The position numbers and the translations under genes are program-made. This document shows positions 41,168 to 49,269 of a DNA stretch of 64,000 nt, in pieces. Origin of the DNA: an uncultured Desulfobacter sp. (lineage in GTDB: Bacteria; Desulfobacterota; Desulfobacteria; Desulfobacterales; Desulfobacteraceae); contig NZ_OY781882.1 in assembly GCF_963677125.1 (NCBI RefSeq), positions 5,540,501 through 5,604,500 on the forward strand, in the 5' to 3' direction. Numbering within the stretch: position 1 is the stretch's first letter; each line of letters starts with the position of its first letter. The notes beneath the pieces were generated by a model. The model ran no database searches. It saw only the letters and a list, made by a program, of their open reading frames with translations, and was not told where the DNA came from.

Positions 41168-44100
41168 TGACCCCCTTTTTTAACGTTCCTGTGAAGTATC
41201 TCCACAATAGGCAGATACCACTGCGCCATGCTTGTTTCGGTGCCCTTTGCTGATTCATTCTCATCGGCTTTGCGGATGACTATCCCCAACACCTGGGCTT
41301 TGAGGATGCCGGTTATGCGGTGTTTCCATTTTTCAACGCCTTTTTGGGACAGACTGCCCACGCATTGGTGATCCGGATTGAGGATACGAATATATGTGCC
41401 GTCTGGTTCCAGAAATATGCGGTCTCCTGTTTTAAGCGCGGCCAGGTGCTTATGGATGGGATGGTCCTTGGCAAACCGTTGGGGAAAAGAGATATAGAGA
41501 TCTTCCATACCAAGGATTGAGATGGTCACATCGTGTGAAAAACCTGTTATTTGGGCATTTGGCGATTGCCTGCAGCAGACGAAGGGATGGCGGGCCAAAG
41601 CGGCGGTGTGCGGGTTGCCTGAATTTTGAACGGCAAAAAGGGTCAGATGGTTTATGGCCCGGGTCATGCCGACGTAATAAAGACGACGCTCCTCTTCAAT
41701 TTCTGTATTTTTCCAGCCGTGGTCCAGGATAAACACATGTTTAAACTCCATGCCTTTGATGCTGTGTACCGTTCCGGCAACAACGCCTGTGCCTGTTCTG
41801 CGCGCCTGTTTTTCTTCGAGCAGTGCGCTTAAGAAAAAGTCTTTTGCCTGGGATACAGAAATTTCGGTGGCGCTGATGACGGAACAAAAATCATTTAAAA
41901 TTCCGAAGACCTGTTCCGTCCATGTAGATCTGTTGTCGAACAGATCCATCACCGCCTTTTTAAGATCCTCCGGTGCCATGCTTTTATGTTTGTGTTCATC
42001 TAAAAAATTTAAGGTTTCCTGGAATTCACGGATTTTAAACAAAGAAAACCCGGGGCTGGATTTAAGGGTGTAACTGATGGGAATCTTAAGTTTTGCCAGG
42101 GCCATGCGAACAGCCACGAGGGCTGGATATTCAATGCCTTGGCGGGATATCACGGCAATATTCTGGGGCGTTGTACCTTCCTGGTCTAAAAGTTTTTCAA
42201 TGCAGCCGGCGGTATATACGGCTTGACTTTGGATATCCTTGCAGCAGATCATGTCCACCCGCTTTTTTTCAGGGGTTTTGTCAGGGGGCAAGGCCAAATG
42301 TTTTCGTTTATCATTGATCCGGCAGCTTATTTGAGTTTTCATGCGCCGGCTGTTTTTGGCAATTAAGTCATTGGCGGCTTCAATCACCGGGTGGGGGCAG
42401 CGATAGTTTTCGGTGAGGAAAAATTGCCGGGCCTTGTAATCTTCTTTGAACCGGTGGATGAATTTAACGTTGGCGTCCCTGAATCCATAAATGCTCTGGT
42501 CATCATCCCCTACGGCCATGATGGCGATTTTTGCATCGTCGTCGGCTGCAAGACGGCCTGTGAGTGCCGTGATAAATTGATACTGGCATGCGTCAATGTC
42601 CTGGTATTCATCAACCAGGATGTAGCGATACCGGGCCAGCAGGTACTGCCGGGCCTGGTCTGTGTCCACACCGGGGATTTGCCGTTTGCCGTCAAGGAAC
42701 TCAACAGCTTCGTCAATCACTGTATTGAAATCAATTTCTCTATTTTGGTTTTGCTCATTGTGTTGATCGATCAGGCATCGACCTGTGATACGCATGGCAA
42801 GGCCGTGGAATGTCATGGCCGTCACCCGGGCGCTTCGTTTTCCTGTCAATGCCTTGATTCGGGTCCGAAGTTCGACCATGGTGCCGTGGTTGAAGCACAA
42901 AACGAGAATATGTTCCGGGGGGATTGAGCGTGCCTTGATCAGCCAGGCACACCGGTGGACAATGGTCCGAGTTTTTCCCGATCCCGGGCCTGCCAGCACC
43001 AGCAGATTCCGGTTTTCCGGGGCTGCGACAATGGCCTCCTGCACCTTATTTCCTAAACTTTGGATAATATCTGCATAAGCTTTGGCCGTCATGGCTGTGG
43101 TGATGATTTTCTTTTGGCCGGGAAAGTACTGGTGGATGAATCTGTCGTGGGCGTGTTGAAAGTAGTCCCGGACAAAGTCCAGGGCGGTGCGCATTTTTTT
43201 CATGCCGAATTCGGCATATTTTTCCATAACATGCACTTGAACATTTTTTTGTTCATAATGCTGGGACAAGGGCTCATAATCCCCCCGGGTGTACTGCCGG
43301 GTCCGGGCCGCATCTTCCATGGATAACGTAAATGCCTGGCGAAATACCCCCAAACCGTTTTGCAGGGTGATCACCTTTGTGTCGTGCAAAAACAACAGGC
43401 TTTTTTCAACCAGTATAGTGCCGTTTCCCTTGAACCCGGACAGAAAAATGTCTTCAGTCATGGCCTGGATGATGTCAGAAAGGAAAAATTGGCCCAGGAT
43501 CTCTTTTTGGGCCGCTTTGAGATCCGGGTCAAGATTTTTGATAATGGCGTCAATGCAAACCCGGGCACACCGGTGGCGCAGGTCCATGCGTTCTTTTAAA
43601 ATCTGCCAGGGTACATTAACAAAAACCCGCTGCTGTTCCTGGCCTTTTTTTCCGGCGATTTTTAAACTTTTGCCGCCGGACTCCCCCTGATCGGCTGCCA
43701 TGATATGCAGCAAGCTGGTGCAGATGTCCGTGGTCGCGGTTTGAAATCCCTTGTTCTTAAGGCGCTGGGCCACCAGGCGAAGATTGATCAGATCGGCTTT
43801 GTCCGCACCGGCTTCCGGGGAGCGTTCCGCCATCAGGTCGGCCATGCTTTTTTCCATGCGGGAAAAAAGATCCAACAGGTCTCCTGCGCTGTGTTTACCC
43901 TTGGGCCGGATAAAGGCGGTCATCACTGATCCTTCCCGGATGAGCCCTGCATTGGCCATATTGTTCAACTCGGTTATGATGGTACGCGGATCCAGGTATT
44001 TTTCCGGCAGGTTTTCAATGCCGCTAAGCGCCTCGCACAGCATGTCCGCCGAGATCAATGCATTTTTCTTTTCGTTAAAAAGCGTTTGCAACAGCGTTAT

Positions 44101-46392
44101 ATATACCGAGTGAACGATGCGGGACAGGTTAAGCCTTTTAAGTTTATTTTCCGCCTCATCCAGGCTTTTGACCAGAGGCACCCCCTTGAAAAAAAGTGTG
44201 CGGTTGAAATCCCGCCGGATAAAACCCCGTCTCTCCAGCCAGGCCACGGCAATCCTGGCCCTTTGATCCTCTCCGCCCATATGCTCGTACCCGGCCAGGC
44301 GAAGGATCTCTGCCGGGGTGATAACGATTTCGGGATGTTTTTTGCCTCTTTCTTTTAACACCCTAAGAATTTTTTTGATGTCCTGCAAGGTCAGTTTGGA
44401 ATAGGCATTCAAAGAGAACTGGCTGTCGATGTCATCCTGTTCATACAGCAGGATGCAGTCGGCAAGGTCCTGGTCCCGGCCGGCCCGGCCGGCTTCCTGG
44501 AGATAGTTTTCAAGGGAGCCCGGAATATCGGCATGGATGACCAGCCGGATATCCTTTTTGTCGATGCCCATGCCAAAGGCGTTGGTGGCGCAGATTACAG
44601 GGATTGTACCGGATATAAATTCATCCTGGATATTGCGCTTGTCCGATTCGGTTCTACCGGCATGAAAGGCCTGGCAGACAATGCCGCGTTCGTTTAAGAA
44701 TCGGCTTAACAGTTCCGTGCCGTTCCTGGATGCGCAATAGACAATGGCACTGCCCTTTGTTTCCGACAGATTGTCGTTCAGCATCCGGGCAATGACATCG
44801 TACTTTTCAGCAGCAGTGACAGGATAGACGTAAAAATGAAGGTTGTCTCGATCCACACCGCCTTCAAAACCGTCTAAGTCGAGGGTGAGTTTTTCATTAA
44901 AATGCTGACGGATTTCTTCTTTGACGTCCCGTTTGGCCGTTGCCGTGAAAGCACCGATCACCGGCATTTTTCCGGTTTGTTTTTTTTGGTCTGCAATGAG
45001 GTCTGCCACATGCAGGTAGTCGGGTCTGAAATCATGTCCCCATTTTGACAGGCAGTGGGCCTCATCAAAGATCCAGCAGCCCACCTGGCGGGAGGCAATC
45101 AGCTTCACCACGCTTTTATTGCGCAGCTGTTCAGGTGAGATGTACAAAAGCCCGATGTCTCCTAAACGCACCTTTTCCACCACGGCGCCACGTTCGGGAA
45201 GGGTGAGACTGCCGTTGATGGCGGCGGCTGCCTGGGTGCCCGTGGCATGATTGAGGTTGTCCACCTGGTCTTTCATCAGGGCCTTGAGCGGTGAAATGAC
45301 GATGGTGAGCGCCCCGGTTCGTTCGTATCGGTGAAGTGCCGGGATCTGGTAGCAGATGGACTTGCCGCCGCCTGTGGGCAGAATTGACAGGTGGTGGCTT
45401 CCGGAAAGGGCGGCTGCAACGATTTCCCGCTGGAGCATACGGCCGTCGGGCATGGTCCGGTACGCTTTGAATCCAAAATATTTATTTAAAAGACGGTCTG
45501 GATTGTTGTGCTGTGTGCAAAAGCTACAGGCGTCATTCCCGCAGGCCATGCGAAGTCTAAAAATCAGATCCGCTATCCCGTCGAACTCATGGAGAACCCA
45601 GCCGGGAAGCACGGAATTGCCCCCGGCCACCCGCAGCCAGGAAATCAGGTAGGCAAGTTCCGGTTTTCTATTCGGTGACGTATTGATTTCCTCCCAGATT
45701 TCCCGGGCTGCCGTGGCGCATCCCCGGGCCCGGCACAGATTTAAGAATAGCGCCCGAGCTTGGGTTGTTTGGGGTTTTGATTCACCAAGATGCTCAAAAA
45801 GCCGGGAGATCCCCTGGAATTTCTTGGACGGCAGGTCAAAGGCCCAGGCAAAGAAAGCAATGAGCCCGGGCGCGCTTTTTTTTAAAAGAAGAAAGGCGGC
45901 CAGTTGATCTTCAAACAGCACCATGGAAAGTTTTGCATCGGCCACAGGATTATTTTTTGATGCACTTAAAAGTTTGTAGCCTTTGATGAGCCGGTGATAT
46001 GGATTTTCCGGAAATGCCAAAGGCGAGAGTACCAGCGTATCAATGGGCGGTAAAGAGAGGATTCCGGCTTTTGGACAATGTGCCTGAACCAAGGCCAGGT
46101 CATGCTTGATGATATTGTGCCCTAAAATATGTGCTGCACCTTGTGCAAACCGGGAAAGTCGTTGGAATACCGGGGTTGGATTTGAAATATTGTTTTCATT
46201 GAAAACCTGATCGTTAAATACGGCGCCGATGTGAAATACAGTACCATCAGGCGTGGCTTCAAAATCAATGACAAGGGACTTGGACAGATACGCCTTTAGG
46301 GCAGACGCCAGGGCTGCGGGCGGATTCTTTGGTGCGGGTTCGGATCTTTCGTCCGATTCCCGCTCCCGCTCTCTATCCCTGTCGTTCGCCAT
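41164..46392 (-). CDS. DEDD-nuclease / RecQ / UvrD triple-fusion helicase, 1,742 aa
   Basis: Residues about 35-190 form a DnaQ-like 3'-5' exonuclease fold (SLVIDFEATPDGTVFHIGA, LGHNIIKHDLALV, NPVADAKLS). A small Cys cluster (ACGNDACSFC) leads into a RecQ helicase at about 310-800: ILPTGGGKSICYQIPAL, IFDEAHCLSKWGHDFRPD, QEAGRAGRDQ. The usual RecQ zinc-site cysteines are not seen after motif VI. Residues about 1120-1640 are a UvrD/Rep helicase (LAGPGSGKTRTIVHR, LVDEYQDIDACQYQF, VGDDDQSIYGFRD, YYVGMTRA). Large proteins of this layout exist in several phyla as DNA-repair helicases, so the fusion is rare but not unique. The ATG overlaps the frame-shifted SixA stop as TAATG, so it is the last gene of a coupled leftward operon. 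Confidence 0.92.
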   Translation of the reverse strand: MANDRDRERERESDERSEPAPKNPPAALASALKAYLSKSLVIDFEATPDGTVFHIGAVFNDQVFNENNISNPTPVFQRLSRFAQGAAHILGHNIIKHDLALVQAHCPKAGILSLPPIDTLVLSPLAFPENPYHRLIKGYKLLSASKNNPVADAKLSMVLFEDQLAAFLLLKKSAPGLIAFFAWAFDLPSKKFQGISRLFEHLGESKPQTTQARALFLNLCRARGCATAAREIWEEINTSPNRKPELAYLISWLRVAGGNSVLPGWVLHEFDGIADLIFRLRMACGNDACSFCTQHNNPDRLLNKYFGFKAYRTMPDGRMLQREIVAAALSGSHHLSILPTGGGKSICYQIPALHRYERTGALTIVISPLKALMKDQVDNLNHATGTQAAAAINGSLTLPERGAVVEKVRLGDIGLLYISPEQLRNKSVVKLIASRQVGCWIFDEAHCLSKWGHDFRPDYLHVADLIADQKKQTGKMPVIGAFTATAKRDVKEEIRQHFNEKLTLDLDGFEGGVDRDNLHFYVYPVTAAEKYDVIARMLNDNLSETKGSAIVYCASRNGTELLSRFLNERGIVCQAFHAGRTESDKRNIQDEFISGTIPVICATNAFGMGIDKKDIRLVIHADIPGSLENYLQEAGRAGRDQDLADCILLYEQDDIDSQFSLNAYSKLTLQDIKKILRVLKERGKKHPEIVITPAEILRLAGYEHMGGEDQRARIAVAWLERRGFIRRDFNRTLFFKGVPLVKSLDEAENKLKRLNLSRIVHSVYITLLQTLFNEKKNALISADMLCEALSGIENLPEKYLDPRTIITELNNMANAGLIREGSVMTAFIRPKGKHSAGDLLDLFSRMEKSMADLMAERSPEAGADKADLINLRLVAQRLKNKGFQTATTDICTSLLHIMAADQGESGGKSLKIAGKKGQEQQRVFVNVPWQILKERMDLRHRCARVCIDAIIKNLDPDLKAAQKEILGQFFLSDIIQAMTEDIFLSGFKGNGTILVEKSLLFLHDTKVITLQNGLGVFRQAFTLSMEDAARTRQYTRGDYEPLSQHYEQKNVQVHVMEKYAEFGMKKMRTALDFVRDYFQHAHDRFIHQYFPGQKKIITTAMTAKAYADIIQSLGNKVQEAIVAAPENRNLLVLAGPGSGKTRTIVHRCAWLIKARSIPPEHILVLCFNHGTMVELRTRIKALTGKRSARVTAMTFHGLAMRITGRCLIDQHNEQNQNREIDFNTVIDEAVEFLDGKRQIPGVDTDQARQYLLARYRYILVDEYQDIDACQYQFITALTGRLAADDDAKIAIMAVGDDDQSIYGFRDANVKFIHRFKEDYKARQFFLTENYRCPHPVIEAANDLIAKNSRRMKTQISCRINDKRKHLALPPDKTPEKKRVDMICCKDIQSQAVYTAGCIEKLLDQEGTTPQNIAVISRQGIEYPALVAVRMALAKLKIPISYTLKSSPGFSLFKIREFQETLNFLDEHKHKSMAPEDLKKAVMDLFDNRSTWTEQVFGILNDFCSVISATEISVSQAKDFFLSALLEEKQARRTGTGVVAGTVHSIKGMEFKHVFILDHGWKNTEIEEERRLYYVGMTRAINHLTLFAVQNSGNPHTAALARHPFVCCRQSPNAQITGFSHDVTISILGMEDLYISFPQRFAKDHPIHKHLAALKTGDRIFLEPDGTYIRILNPDHQCVGSLSQKGVEKWKHRITGILKAQVLGIVIRKADENESAKGTETSMAQWYLPIVEILHRNVKKGGH

Positions 46393-46894
46393 TATCGGAA
46401 CATTTTCGGGGTTAAAAATGCAGTGAGCCTCATTGTTCCCGGGCCGACACGGTTCCAGGCATTTGCGTTCATTTCCAGCCGGGCATAGGCGCAGGTGGGC
46501 ATCTTTTTTAGGGGTGGGCCTGCGTCATCCGGTTGCAAAAATTATGAAATGCCGGGTTATGGCCCACAATAACAGCCTGGTTAATGGTTTCAGGCAGATC
46601 GTTCCGGCAGAATGCCAAAAGGTCATGGGCACTGAAGGTGTATAGTTTTTCTGAAACGGTCCAGGTAAACGAAATGTTTTTAAGATTGCCGGCAATCCTT
46701 TCAATGGTTTCTGTGGCCCTTTGTGCAGGACTGGTGAACACATTGGAAAAATTACAGCCTGTTTTTGCGATTTCAGAGGCCATGACAGTGCATGCCCGGA
46801 TGCCTCTTGGGGCAAGGGGTCTGTCAATATCTGCAAGGTGTTCATCCTTCCAGCTGGATTTGGCATGACGGATAAGGTGAAGTGTTTTCATCAT
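46392..46894 (-). pseudogene. SixA-type phosphohistidine phosphatase, frameshifted
   Basis: The first 128 codons (46894-46508) encode a SixA/histidine-phosphatase domain: LHLIRHAKSSWKD with the catalytic His, TSPAQRATETI, and VIVGHNPAFHNF. The frame stops at TAA 46510-46508, inside CCCCTAAAAAAG. In the -1 frame the protein continues with KMPTCAYARLEMNANAW and ends TPKMFR at a TAA whose last A starts the helicase ATG (TAATG). That tail is the normal SixA C-terminus. Either a one-base indel in the C or A run broke the gene recently, or the ribosome slips -1 on CCC just before the stop. The good conservation of the tail and the coupled downstream start make slippage or a sequencing error worth testing. 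The ATG overlaps the DUF3820 stop (ATGA). Confidence 0.75.
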
Positions 46895-47106
46895 TTAAAT
46901 AGAAACTCCAGCCCATTACGTTTTATTTCGTACACGGTGCGCAACTGCTCCCCTAATTTACCCGGAGGAAATCCCTGTCTGCTGAACCATACGAGATAGG
47001 GTTCGGGTAAATCCACTAAAGGCCGGCCTTTGTATTTACCAAATGGCATTTGTGCCTTTGCAAGCACCTCAAACGCTTGTTTGTCCGGTTCAAGAACTGT
47101 TCCCAA
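46891..47106 (-). CDS. DUF3820 family small protein
   Basis: This is a small protein of about 71 residues with the family core MPFGKYKGRPLVDLPEPYLV, followed by WFSRQGFPPGKLGEQL and NGLEFLF. It belongs to the DUF3820 family (putative quorum-sensing-regulated virulence factor family); its function is unknown. The frame is open to a TTG at 47181, but the extra residues run towards the repeat DNA and have no ribosome site. TTG 47106, 11 bases after GAGGAG (47118-47123), gives the normal family length and is preferred. The stop overlaps the SixA start by four bases, so DUF3820, SixA and the RecQ-UvrD fusion form one operon. Confidence 0.75.
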   Translation of the reverse strand: MGTVLEPDKQAFEVLAKAQMPFGKYKGRPLVDLPEPYLVWFSRQGFPPGKLGEQLRTVYEIKRNGLEFLFK

Positions 47107-47194
47107 AAGTTTAATGTCTCCTCGAGCGTTTTTGTTAGAATATCCAGCAAAATAATACGATATGACGACATAAAAACGCAAGGCCCTGGATACC

Positions 47195-47212
47195 TAGTGC
47201 CCGACCGGAAAC
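47195..47212 (+). repeat. Solo end of the MITE-like element
   Basis: TAGTGCCCGACCGGAAAC matches the left end of the element at 37485 (TAGTGCCCGACCGAAAAC) with one mismatch. The rest of that element is not found beside it, so it is a truncated copy. Confidence 0.5.
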
Positions 47213-47244
47213 TAATTATTGTGCTTCAAGTTCCGGGACCCGAT

Positions 47245-47305
47245 ACCGGGCAACGTGGGTTGGATCAGGGTTTTGATAGACCCTGTCAGCCATGGCTGTT
47301 TTATA
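47245..47305 (+). repeat. Dispersed hairpin repeat, copy D1
   Basis: AACGTGGGTTGGATCAGGG is followed by GATAGACCCTGTCAGCCATG and GCTGTTTT. It matches copy B at 17095 almost base for base in its right half. Confidence 0.55.
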
Positions 47306-47332
47306 TGAAAGACTTTGGACGGTACTCAGATC

Positions 47333-47386
47333 TTTCAAACTTTGTTGTGGGCCGAGCCTGGACGCTGATAAGACCAAGTCGGCCCA
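47333..47386 (+). repeat. Dispersed hairpin repeat, copy D2
   Basis: TTTCAAACTTTGTTGTGGGC leads into a hairpin whose arms TGGGCCGA (47348-47355) and TCGGCCCA (about 47379-47386) are perfect, with CTGATAAGACCA in the loop. The left flank (ACTCAGATCTTTCAAACTTT) is identical to that of copy C at 21522-21592. Confidence 0.65.
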
Positions 47387-47539
47387 TGATCAAAATAAAA
47401 TCGCCCATATACTTGTCTTTTAAGCCACCCTCGGCGTTACGCCAAAGGACACATATTAATAATATGCTTCCATTGGCGTGCCTTGATGGTGACTTAAAAT
47501 CCGGCGTATCTGTGGCAGATTTAATTCTGATCATGGGCC
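47381..47539. repeat. 159-bp imperfect palindrome
   Basis: The ends GGCCCATGATCA (47381-47392) and TGATCATGGGCC (47528-47539) are perfect inverted copies. Inside, TTTTAAGCCACC pairs with the reverse complement of GGTGACTTAAAA, and ACGCCAAAGGA with TCCATTGGCGT. The centre is CATATTAATAATATG near 47460. It could fold into a long cruciform or hairpin. It lies between the 3' end of the leftward sensor gene and the DUF3820 operon and may end transcription or be a short mobile element. Confidence 0.7.
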
Positions 47540-49219
47540 TTATTCAGGGTATTTTTTTTCTAAGCACTCATCACATATGCTGTGGCTGAACACTGCGTCG
47601 GAGTGGTCGGAAATATAGGCTTCCAGGTGGGTCCAATATCCTTTGTCATCCCTGATTTTTTTGCAGATAGAACAAATGGGCAGCAGTCCCTGCAGGGTTT
47701 TGATCTCTTCTTCAGAACGTTTTCGTTCGGTCAGATCTCTTATCACGGCAACTCTTGCGTCCTGTCCGTTAAATGATATTTTTTTTCCCTGGACTTCCAG
47801 GGGAAATTGGGAACAGTCCTTTCTTATGCCGGTCACTTCATAAATTGCGTCCGAATCGTTTTCAACATGGTATTTTACCGTTGTTTTATGTTCAGGTACC
47901 ACAAAATCGCTGGGATTCATGCCTAAAAGTTCTTCAAACCTGTATCCGAACATGTCACTCATTTTTTGATTGGCCTCGATCACGGCACCGCTTCTTGTGA
48001 TGGCAATACCTTCGGATGTTGTCTCGGAAAGGGTCCGGAATCGATTTTCACTCACCTGAAGTTGTTGCTCTGCTTTGATCCGATTGTCTATTTCCATTTT
48101 CAGGCGGCGATTCCAGAAAAATGAAATGAATAAAATAACGGCCAGTGAAACTAAAATGATCTCCTCATAGTAGTGTTCGTAAAAAGAGTCTTCCTTGAAT
48201 AATACGTTACTTTGGGCAGGCAATGTGTCCTTGCTTATGTGCCAGCGTTCCAGTTGGCGCCAGTCGTAGAAAAAACCGTGAAATTGATCGGACCATTTCC
48301 CGGCGGTATTTTTGACAAGTTCGGGGTTCTTCAATACGGATGCCATCCGCTCTCCGACCAGTTCCCCGCTGAGCAGGTATCCCCCGACGATGCCGCTGCC
48401 CAACAATGAGGTCCATAAACTGTAAACCGGGGCAGTCGCGCTTTGGCTGATTTGTGCTGCGGCATTATAGGGAATATAGCGGACCCCTGATCCATCCCGC
48501 ATGATGAGCAGATAAAAGATGATACTGTCGGAGTCCAACTGTGACAGCCGCTCACAAAGCAGCTTCATGGGCAGTCCAACCAGGGATTTGACCTTTTGGT
48601 CCGGATTAAGTTGTGAAAACAGGTCTAAAAATATTTCCACCCTTTTTCTGCAGTGTTCCGTTGTCCCGGCAACCAAATATATTGTTTTACCTTGGCTGAT
48701 TTTTAATAATTCTTTTGCCGCCCTTTGAATATCAACATTCACAGGGATAACCGCTGATGCCTCATGAATGAATTTTTTACTTATGGGGCCTGGGTTTAAA
48801 AGGTATTTCCGGGCACCCTGAAACAGCATAGGACACGATGTAAATAGCTTTCTTGCAGGTGTGCTTTCAAAAATGACATGATCAATCCGGTACCCTTTGT
48901 ATTTTTTGAAAAGATATTCTTTGAAAATGAGGATCTGGTCCTGACCGTGGAATCGTCCGGCATCCATATATTCATAAAATAGATTTGGGGGGGACGATAG
49001 TGCTTTATAATACTTCTCTATGCCTTTTTCAATTTCCTTCTGCCAGGGCATACCTTTGTGCCAGGAAAAAATTATCAGAATATTGTTTTTTTTTGAATTG
49101 TCTGCCATGGCCGGCATACCCATTGCCCAAAAAACAAGAATCACAAGAATCAATAAAAAAGTACATCCGCCCTTAAACCGACACATGGTATGGGTAATAT
49201 ATCTTAGGATCGGGATCAT
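47540..49219 (-). CDS. Sensor: binding-protein domain, TM, PAS and Cys-motif tail, no kinase
   Basis: A signal or anchor helix (TFLLILVILVFWAMGMPAMA) is followed by an extracytoplasmic domain of about 300 residues resembling the ABC-substrate-binding family (ILIIFSWHKGMPWQKEIEKG, YEYMDAGRF). A membrane helix (IILVSLAVILFISFFW) and one PAS domain (about 390-505, SETTSEGIAITRSGAVIEAN) follow. The protein ends in about 50 residues with LLPICSICKKIRDDKGYW and HSICDECLEKKYP. That tail, with two CxxC pairs, recurs at the C-termini of signalling proteins in this bacterial group as far as I recall. It may bind zinc, but its function is unknown to me. There is no histidine kinase, GGDEF or other known output, so the signal must pass through the tail. 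It may belong to the signalling operon upstream (50-base gap). Confidence 0.75.
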   Translation of the reverse strand: MIPILRYITHTMCRFKGGCTFLLILVILVFWAMGMPAMADNSKKNNILIIFSWHKGMPWQKEIEKGIEKYYKALSSPPNLFYEYMDAGRFHGQDQILIFKEYLFKKYKGYRIDHVIFESTPARKLFTSCPMLFQGARKYLLNPGPISKKFIHEASAVIPVNVDIQRAAKELLKISQGKTIYLVAGTTEHCRKRVEIFLDLFSQLNPDQKVKSLVGLPMKLLCERLSQLDSDSIIFYLLIMRDGSGVRYIPYNAAAQISQSATAPVYSLWTSLLGSGIVGGYLLSGELVGERMASVLKNPELVKNTAGKWSDQFHGFFYDWRQLERWHISKDTLPAQSNVLFKEDSFYEHYYEEIILVSLAVILFISFFWNRRLKMEIDNRIKAEQQLQVSENRFRTLSETTSEGIAITRSGAVIEANQKMSDMFGYRFEELLGMNPSDFVVPEHKTTVKYHVENDSDAIYEVTGIRKDCSQFPLEVQGKKISFNGQDARVAVIRDLTERKRSEEEIKTLQGLLPICSICKKIRDDKGYWTHLEAYISDHSDAVFSHSICDECLEKKYPE

Positions 49220-49269
49220 AAAACACTTGGCCTTTTTGTCGATTCCATGATTAAAATTTTAGATTCTAT

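Larger units (their letters stand above)
47107..47539. other. Gene-free stretch packed with repeats
   Basis: This contains the upstream region of the DUF3820 gene, a lone MITE end (47195-47212), two hairpin-repeat units (47245-47305 and 47333-47386) and a long imperfect palindrome (47381-47539) that ends one base before the stop codon of the next gene. No coding signal is seen. Confidence 0.7.

Noticed and set aside
41164..46392. Anti-phage defence helicase system
   Set aside because: The nuclease-RecQ-UvrD fusion resembles known repair-type proteins, and no defence genes or prophage lie nearby, so no defence role is claimed.
46891..47181. 96-residue version of the DUF3820 protein starting at TTG 47181
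   Set aside because: The extra N-terminal residues have no ribosome site and exceed the family length. TTG 47106 behind GAGGAG fits better.
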